Source: Methylobacterium sp. Leaf123 (lineage in GTDB: Bacteria > Pseudomonadota > Alphaproteobacteria > Rhizobiales > Beijerinckiaceae). Taken from it: a stretch of DNA of 64,000 bases. Positions 59,618 through 64,000 of the stretch are shown piece by piece (within the stretch, counting starts at the first letter, position 1; every line of letters starts with the position of its first letter). Location: positions 262,801 through 326,800 of the forward strand of contig NZ_LMNS01000038.1 in NCBI RefSeq assembly GCF_001423405.1. The letters run 5' to 3'. Below the pieces are notes generated by a model that did no database searches, was not told the origin of the DNA, and saw only the letters and a list, made by a program, of their open reading frames with translations. Position numbers and translations under genes: made by a program.

Positions 59618-60997
59618 ATGCGCGCGTCGTTCCGGAACCTGTTTCACGACCTGGATCTAGCCGGCTTCCTGCGGACACGCCGGTCTCACGCCATCTCGGT
59701 GGCGCGCTGGTCGGTCATCCTGTTGCCGATGGCTGTCGCCGTGGGCACGCTCTGCGCCGCCTTCCTGTGGAGCCTCGACGAGGCCACCCAGGCGCGCTTT
59801 GACCATCCCTGGTTCCTGTTCCTGCTCCCCGTCGGCGGCTTCGCCGTCGGTCTTCTCTACCTCCTGTTCGGGAAGAGCGTCGAGGGCGGCAACAACCTCA
59901 TCGTCGAGGAGATCCACGAGCCGGACGGCGGGGTCCCTCTTCGGATGGCGCCTCTGATCTTCCTCGGCACCATCGTCACGCACCTGCTCGGCGGATCGGC
60001 CGGCCGCGAGGGTACCGCCGTGCAGATGGGCGGCAGTCTCGCCAGCGCGTTCGGTAGGATGTTCGGCGTCGATGCCACCGGAGTGCGGGTCCTCCTGATG
60101 GCTGGCATCGCCGCCGGCTTCGGCGCCGTCTTCGGCACCCCCATCGCCGGGGCGGTGTTCGCGTTGGAGGTCCTGGCGGTCGGGCGCATCGAGTACGCCG
60201 CGCTGGTGCCCTGCCTGCTGGCGGCGGTGGTCGGCGACTGGACCTGCCAGGCCTGGGGCATCCACCACGGACTCTACCGCGTCGACTTTCTCGCCGGTAG
60301 CGCCAAGACACTGACCGTGGAGCCGTTACTCCTGGCCAAGGTAGCCCTTGCCGGGGTCGCGTTCGGTATCGTCGGGCTTGTGTTCGCCGAGGCCAACCAC
60401 GTCCTTGGGGGATGGCTCAAGCGTTGGGTCCCGTACGGACCGCTCCGGCCGTTGATCGGCGGCCTTGCCGTCATCGGCCTCGTCTACGCTTTCGGCACAA
60501 GGGACTACCTCGGGCTCGGCGTAACAGCCGCCAACTCCGGCGGGCTGACCATCACCGGTTTCTTCGGACCGGACGTCCATCCCTGGAGCTGGGCCCTCAA
60601 GATCCTCTTCACGGTCGTGACCCTGAGCGCGGGGTTCAAGGGCGGCGAGGTCACGCCGCTGTTCTTCATCGGGGCCGCCCTCGGGAACGCCCTGGCCGGG
60701 GTGCTCGGCGCGCCCGTGGATCTGTTCGCGGCCCTGGGGTTCGTCGCGGTGTTCGCCGGTGCCGCCAACACACCGCTCGCCTGCACGCTGATGGGTATCG
60801 AGCTGTTCGGCGCGACCCATGGGGTCTACCTCGCGGTGGCCTGCTTCCTAGCCTACCTCTGCTCGGGCCATAACGGGATCTACCTATCCCAGCGCATCGC
60901 CGTGCCGAAGGCGGCGACGGGCCTCGCCGGCGGCGCGACCCTGCGCGATGCCCGGACGGTCCGCGCGCCGGCCGTTCGGCCCCAGCCTACCTCCTAG
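59618..60997 (+). CDS. CLC-type fluoride/proton antiporter (CLC-F, EriC-F)
   Basis: This CLC-family transporter has 459 residues and about ten or more membrane helices. GGSAGREGTAVQMGGSLA contains the gating Glu, GAVFGTPIAGAVFALEVL and GFKGGEVTPLFFIGAALG are later CLC blocks. At the place of the chloride-binding GSGIP loop it has EGGNNLI, with no Ser, as in fluoride-selective CLC-F proteins. The fluoride riboswitch upstream supports fluoride export as its function. The ATG at 59618 is fixed by the GGGAGG site. Confidence 0.9.
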   Translation: MRASFRNLFHDLDLAGFLRTRRSHAISVARWSVILLPMAVAVGTLCAAFLWSLDEATQARFDHPWFLFLLPVGGFAVGLLYLLFGKSVEGGNNLIVEEIHEPDGGVPLRMAPLIFLGTIVTHLLGGSAGREGTAVQMGGSLASAFGRMFGVDATGVRVLLMAGIAAGFGAVFGTPIAGAVFALEVLAVGRIEYAALVPCLLAAVVGDWTCQAWGIHHGLYRVDFLAGSAKTLTVEPLLLAKVALAGVAFGIVGLVFAEANHVLGGWLKRWVPYGPLRPLIGGLAVIGLVYAFGTRDYLGLGVTAANSGGLTITGFFGPDVHPWSWALKILFTVVTLSAGFKGGEVTPLFFIGAALGNALAGVLGAPVDLFAALGFVAVFAGAANTPLACTLMGIELFGATHGVYLAVACFLAYLCSGHNGIYLSQRIAVPKAATGLAGGATLRDARTVRAPAVRPQPTS

Positions 60998-61022
60998 CAT
61001 TCCGGTCACTGAAGGAGCCGTC

Positions 61023-61199
61023 ATGACCCCGTCGCATCGCGTCGTCGCCACCGAGGGCGACGTCGCCGCCTTCTTGTGGTTCGATGGCGGCATGTCCTGC
61101 GTCGTCACCGGTCGCACCGACGAGGCCCGGCTGCCAACCATCGCACAGGCGGTCGATGAGCAGGTCCGTGGCCTCGCGCCGGATCGGCGGCAGCCGTGA
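61023..61199 (+). CDS. Small hypothetical protein upstream of LysR gene
   Basis: The protein has 58 residues with a good AAGGAG site before the ATG at 61023. A strand-rich sequence (VVATEGDVAAFLWFDGGMSCVVTGR) precedes a helix (LPTIAQAVDEQVRGL). No family is recognised. Its stop overlaps the LysR GTG start by 4 bp, so it belongs to the same transcript, which follows the antiporter by 25 bp. Confidence 0.6.
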   Translation: MTPSHRVVATEGDVAAFLWFDGGMSCVVTGRTDEARLPTIAQAVDEQVRGLAPDRRQP

Positions 61200-62086
61200 C
61201 CCTCGACCAGCTTCGCATCTTCGTGGCGGTGGCCGAGCGGCAGCACGTGACCCGAGCCGCCGAGGCGCTGAACCTCGTCCAATCGGCGGTCAGCACGGCG
61301 ATCGCCAATATCGAGGGGCGGCACGCGACGAAGCTGTTTCACCGGGTCGGCCGCGGGATCGAACTCACCGAGGCGGGGCGCGTATTCCTCATCGAGGCTC
61401 GCGCGGTGCTCGCCCGGGCGGAAGCCGCCGAACTGGTGCTCGCCGACCTCAGCGGCCTGCGACGGGGGACGCTGACGCTCTACGCCAGCCAGACCATCGC
61501 CAGCGACTGGCTGCCGCGCCACCTCGTCGCCTTCCGCCGGGCCTATCCCGAGATCGCCGTTCGCTTGGCCGTGGGCAATACCGCCGATGCCGCCGACGCG
61601 GTGCGCGCGGGGACGGCCGAACTCGGCTTCGTCGAGGGGGCGTTGGACGACCCGACGCTTGCGAGCACCACCATCGCGCGGGACCAACTCGTCCTCGTGG
61701 TCGCCCCAACACATCCCTTCGCAGGGGCGACCGCGCTCGAACCCGAGGACCTCGCCGGGGCCGATTGGGTGCTGCGCGAGGCGGGATCGGGAACCCGCTC
61801 AGCCTTCGAGGCAGCGCTCACGGAGACCGGTTTGGCCGTGGCTCGGCTCCGGGTCACGCTCGAACTGCCTTCCAACGAGGCGGTCCGCGCCGCCGTCGAG
61901 GCCGGGGGCGGGGCCGCAGTTCTGTCCGAGACCGTAGTGGCAGCTGCGCTTCGGGCCGGAACGCTGGTGCGGGCGGCGTTTGCCCTGCCGAGCCGTCCGT
62001 TCCGGGTGCTGCGCCACAAGGAGCGCTACCGCAGCCGGGCCGCCGACGCGCTGCTCGACCTGATCGAGGAGGCGGCTGCCGGATGA
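61196..62086 (+). CDS. LysR-family transcriptional regulator
   Basis: The protein has 296 residues. The N-terminal HTH is MTLDQLRIFVAVAERQHVTRAAEALNLVQSAVSTAIANIEGRHATKLFHR, given here in parts: FVAVAERQHVTRAAEAL and QSAVSTAIANIE. The effector domain follows (LTLYASQTIASDWLPRHL). The GTG at 61196 overlaps the small upstream gene. It overlaps the DUF202 gene by 4 bp. It resembles CysL/CbbR-like regulators; the sulfite-oxidase-family gene nearby is one candidate target, though effector and targets cannot be read from sequence. Confidence 0.92.
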   Translation: MTLDQLRIFVAVAERQHVTRAAEALNLVQSAVSTAIANIEGRHATKLFHRVGRGIELTEAGRVFLIEARAVLARAEAAELVLADLSGLRRGTLTLYASQTIASDWLPRHLVAFRRAYPEIAVRLAVGNTADAADAVRAGTAELGFVEGALDDPTLASTTIARDQLVLVVAPTHPFAGATALEPEDLAGADWVLREAGSGTRSAFEAALTETGLAVARLRVTLELPSNEAVRAAVEAGGGAAVLSETVVAAALRAGTLVRAAFALPSRPFRVLRHKERYRSRAADALLDLIEEAAAG

Positions 62087-62454
62087 GGGAACCTGCGAAG
62101 CCCGTTCCCCCCGACGACCCGCGGGTCAGGCTCGCCGAGGACCGCACGGTGCTGGCAGCCGAGCGCACCTTCGTGGCGTGGCTTCGCACCGGGCTCGCCT
62201 TCCTCGGCGTCGGCCTGGCCGCGCAGCGCTTCCTGCGAGAGGTGCTGGCGGTCTGGCCACTGAAGGTGCTGTCGCTCACGCTGATCGCCTGTGCGCTCGC
62301 CTCGTTCGCCGGCGCCGCATGGCGGGACCGGGCGATCCGGGCGCGACTCGCCCATGCCGAGATCCCGATGATGCCGCGCATCCTCACCGTCGGGGTTGCG
62401 GCCCTGCTCATCGCGATCTCGGGCCTCGCGGCTACCGCCCTGCTCTGGGCATGA
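62083..62454 (+). CDS. DUF202 (YidH-like) membrane protein
   Basis: The protein has 123 residues. The DUF202 pattern is LAEDRTVLAAERTFVAWLRTGLAFLGVGLAAQRFL, followed by two more helices (VLSLTLIACALASFAGAAW and LTVGVAALLIAISGLAATALLW). The ATG at 62083 overlaps the LysR stop by 4 bp (ATGA). Function not known. It ends 3 bp before the stop of the convergent sulfite-oxidase-family gene. Confidence 0.87.
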   Translation: MREPAKPVPPDDPRVRLAEDRTVLAAERTFVAWLRTGLAFLGVGLAAQRFLREVLAVWPLKVLSLTLIACALASFAGAAWRDRAIRARLAHAEIPMMPRILTVGVAALLIAISGLAATALLWA

Positions 62455-62457
62455 CGG

Positions 62458-63543
62458 TCAGGCCACCGTTACCCGCACCCGGTGCCAGGCGGCGCCGAGG
62501 TAGCCCTTGTAGTTCCAGGTGTCGTCCGGCGCCGCAGGCTGGGTCTGGCCGGCGGAATCCCAGGCCCGCACCGCGAGTTCGTGCGCGCCGGTCGTCAGCT
62601 CGCGCTCGATCTCCCAGAACGTCCAGGCGTAGGGCGCGTCGGCGTCGCGGTCGATCCGGGCCTGCGCCCAGCTGCGACCGCCATCCGTCGAGACATCGAC
62701 GCGGGCGACCGCGCGGTCACTGGCGATGGCGTAGCCGCGGATCGCGTGCCGGCCGGCCTTCAACGCTGCGCCGCGGGCGGGCTCGCAGATCGCGCTGTTG
62801 AGCGGCATCGCCTCGATGGTGATGCCGTGGACGGGGTCCGCGGTCTCGGCGGTCACGTCGGGAGGAAACAGCTTGTAGTCGTCGGCCTGCATCGGGTTGT
62901 TGGAGGGGTGATCCTGCACCGTGATGCGGGCGAGCCATTTCGGGCTGCGGATGCCGGCAAAGCCCGGCACCACCACGCGCAACGGATGGCCGTGCTCGGG
63001 GGCGAGAGGCTCGCCGTTCATCGCGAAGGCGAGCAGCGTCTCGGGGGCGAGAGCCTTGGCGAGCGGGATCGAGGCGCCGAAGCACGTGTCCGTATGGGCG
63101 ATCCGGTCGTGGCTCTCGAAGGCGACGTGACGTGCGCCCCCCGCGTCGAGGCCGGCCGCGCGCAGCACGTCGGCGAGGCGCACGCCGGTCCATTCCGCGT
63201 TGCCGATGGCGCCGGCCGCCCACGGGTCGCCGGAGACCGGGGCCACCGCCAACATGTCCGCCCGGCGGTTGCCGGCGCATTGCATTACTGCCGTGACGGT
63301 GATGGGTGCGAACCGCGCCTTGAGGTCGGCGACGGACAGGTCGAGCGGCGTCGCGACCATCCCGTCGACGGTCAGGCGGTAGCCGTCGGCGTCGAGGTCC
63401 GGGATGTCGCCGTGGCTGCGGACGTAGAAGTCGGCCTGATCGGTGAGGAAGGCGGCGCGTAGGCGATCGAGCGGCGGCTCGGCGTTGTAGGGCGCCTTGC
63501 CGTGGACGATGAGGCGGTCCTTGCGCTGGAACAGGCCGAGCAT
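62458..63543 (-). CDS. Sulfite-oxidase-family molybdopterin enzyme
   Basis: The protein has 361 residues. A Moco domain with the ligand Cys in TAVMQCAGNRRADML, then SHDRIAHTDTCFGASIPLAKAL and FAMNGEPLAPEHGHPLRVVVPGFAG, leads to the Mo-co dimerisation domain (IRGYAIASDRAVARVDVSTDGG). It oxidises sulfite to sulfate or a related reaction. Unlike SorA or YedY there is no signal peptide, and no haem domain or cytochrome partner is adjacent, so a cytosolic location is likely. A start further upstream is not available in frame. Confidence 0.87.
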   Translation of the reverse strand: MLGLFQRKDRLIVHGKAPYNAEPPLDRLRAAFLTDQADFYVRSHGDIPDLDADGYRLTVDGMVATPLDLSVADLKARFAPITVTAVMQCAGNRRADMLAVAPVSGDPWAAGAIGNAEWTGVRLADVLRAAGLDAGGARHVAFESHDRIAHTDTCFGASIPLAKALAPETLLAFAMNGEPLAPEHGHPLRVVVPGFAGIRSPKWLARITVQDHPSNNPMQADDYKLFPPDVTAETADPVHGITIEAMPLNSAICEPARGAALKAGRHAIRGYAIASDRAVARVDVSTDGGRSWAQARIDRDADAPYAWTFWEIERELTTGAHELAVRAWDSAGQTQPAAPDDTWNYKGYLGAAWHRVRVTVA

Positions 63544-63584
63544 GGGGTCTTTGTCCTGCGTTCGTGACGTGTCGACGACGAGAA

Positions 63585-63614
63585 CGCGCCGGGGGCGATA
63601 AGGCCCCCGGCGCG
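63585..63614 (-). terminator. Hairpin after the beta-propeller gene
   Basis: A perfect 12-bp stem (63585-63596 with 63603-63614), loop GATAAG, 7 bp beyond the stop at 63622 on the minus strand. There is no T-run. It separates the gene from the sulfite-oxidase-family gene. Confidence 0.7.
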
Positions 63615-63621
63615 CGTCGCC

Positions 63622-64000
63622 TCAGGGCTTCATCGTCGAGATGACCGCGTTCTTCGCCCGGTCCACCACGGCGACGCTGAGGTCGCGGTTGAGGACGTAG
63701 GCGTGGGCGTTGTCGGCCGAGAACGCGATCGCCTGGCGCGGCTCGTTCAGGCCGGTCACCGTGGCGACGACCTTGAGGGTGCCGGTGTCGATCACCGAGA
63801 GCGAGTTGTCCTTGAGGTTGCCCGAATAGACGAAGTGCCCGTCCGGGGTCAGCGCGGCGCCGTAGGGGTCCTTGCCCACTGCCACCTCGGAGGTGACCTT
63901 ACGGGCGGCGACATCGACCACGCCGATGGTGTTGCGGCCGCTGTTGGCGGCAAACAGCGTCTTACCGTCCTTGGTGATCGAGATCGCGCGCAGCTTGTCG
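63622..64000 (-). CDS. YVTN/NHL beta-propeller repeat protein, 5' end outside window
   Basis: The frame is open from the right edge to the stop at 63622, about 125 residues. Repeated blade motifs are visible: GVVDVAARKVTSEVAVGKDPYGAALTPDGHFVYSGN and SVIDTGTLKVVATVTGLNEPRQAIAFSADNAHAYVLN, given here in parts, with a short last blade. Such proteins are usually periplasmic and of unknown ligand. The gene's start and any signal peptide lie beyond the window. Confidence 0.85.
   Translation of the reverse strand, partial: DKLRAISITKDGKTLFAANSGRNTIGVVDVAARKVTSEVAVGKDPYGAALTPDGHFVYSGNLKDNSLSVIDTGTLKVVATVTGLNEPRQAIAFSADNAHAYVLNRDLSVAVVDRAKNAVISTMKP

Noticed and set aside
1..64000. CRISPR arrays, rRNA operons, replication origin
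   Set aside because: No regularly spaced repeats, rRNA sequence or DnaA-box cluster were seen.

Overview
This 64 kb window is high-GC (roughly 68-70%) alphaproteobacterial chromosome. The gene set points to the Methylobacterium/Methylorubrum (M. extorquens) group: a hopanoid cluster with the hpnIJK cyclitol-ether branch, a C30-type carotenoid cluster, a split PHB locus (phaR, phaA, phaB), a ppx-rlmE pair and an intergenic palindromic repeat. The species assignment is inference from gene content, not a database match.

Layout. 1-9.8 kb: the end of an aldo/keto reductase, an ACP/AMP-ligase/PLP-decarboxylase cassette, a DoxX protein, a DHA2 exporter, a lipoprotein, adenine deaminase and rlmE. 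10-20.2 kb, all on the minus strand: ppx, then a probable C30 carotenoid locus (glycosyltransferase, acyltransferase and CrtN-type desaturase in one operon; a second CrtN/CrtP-type enzyme, a DUF2141 protein and an ABC exporter in another), with a glutamine amidotransferase between them. 20.3-27.7 kb: housekeeping and accessory genes (HerA-like ATPase, SpoU methyltransferase, MaoC hydratase, CDF transporter, metallophosphoesterase, a hydrolase-like protein lacking its nucleophile, GST).

27.7-41.1 kb is the hopanoid region. hpnL-M-I-J-K run rightward, hpnN leftward, hpnH rightward and hpnG leftward. An arginine:glycine-amidinotransferase-like gene is divergent from hpnL. Together they predict extended hopanoids: HpnH and HpnG make the ribosyl side chain; HpnI, HpnK and HpnJ convert bacteriohopanetetrol to an amino-cyclitol ether; HpnN moves hopanoids to the outer membrane. 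The amidinotransferase is a candidate for adding the guanidine group reported on Methylobacterium cyclitol-ether hopanoids.

41-55 kb: a Wza-like lipoprotein, gluconokinase, a HAD phosphatase, a lytic transglycosylase, rpmF, the PHB genes, a lauroyl acyltransferase, an M29 aminopeptidase, a FAD oxidase, an FAH-family hydrolase and a Nudix protein. 55.1-59.2 kb: tRNA-Gly(GCC) is followed by a decayed mobile island (a frameshifted AAA ATPase, an HNH protein with altered motif residues, a serine recombinase with a nearby inverted repeat, and a complete IS1182-type element with terminal inverted repeats and a 4-bp target duplication). 59.5-64 kb: a fluoride riboswitch and a CLC-F-type antiporter, a LysR regulator, a DUF202 protein, a sulfite-oxidase-family protein and a truncated beta-propeller gene. 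No CRISPR array, rRNA or replication origin was seen.
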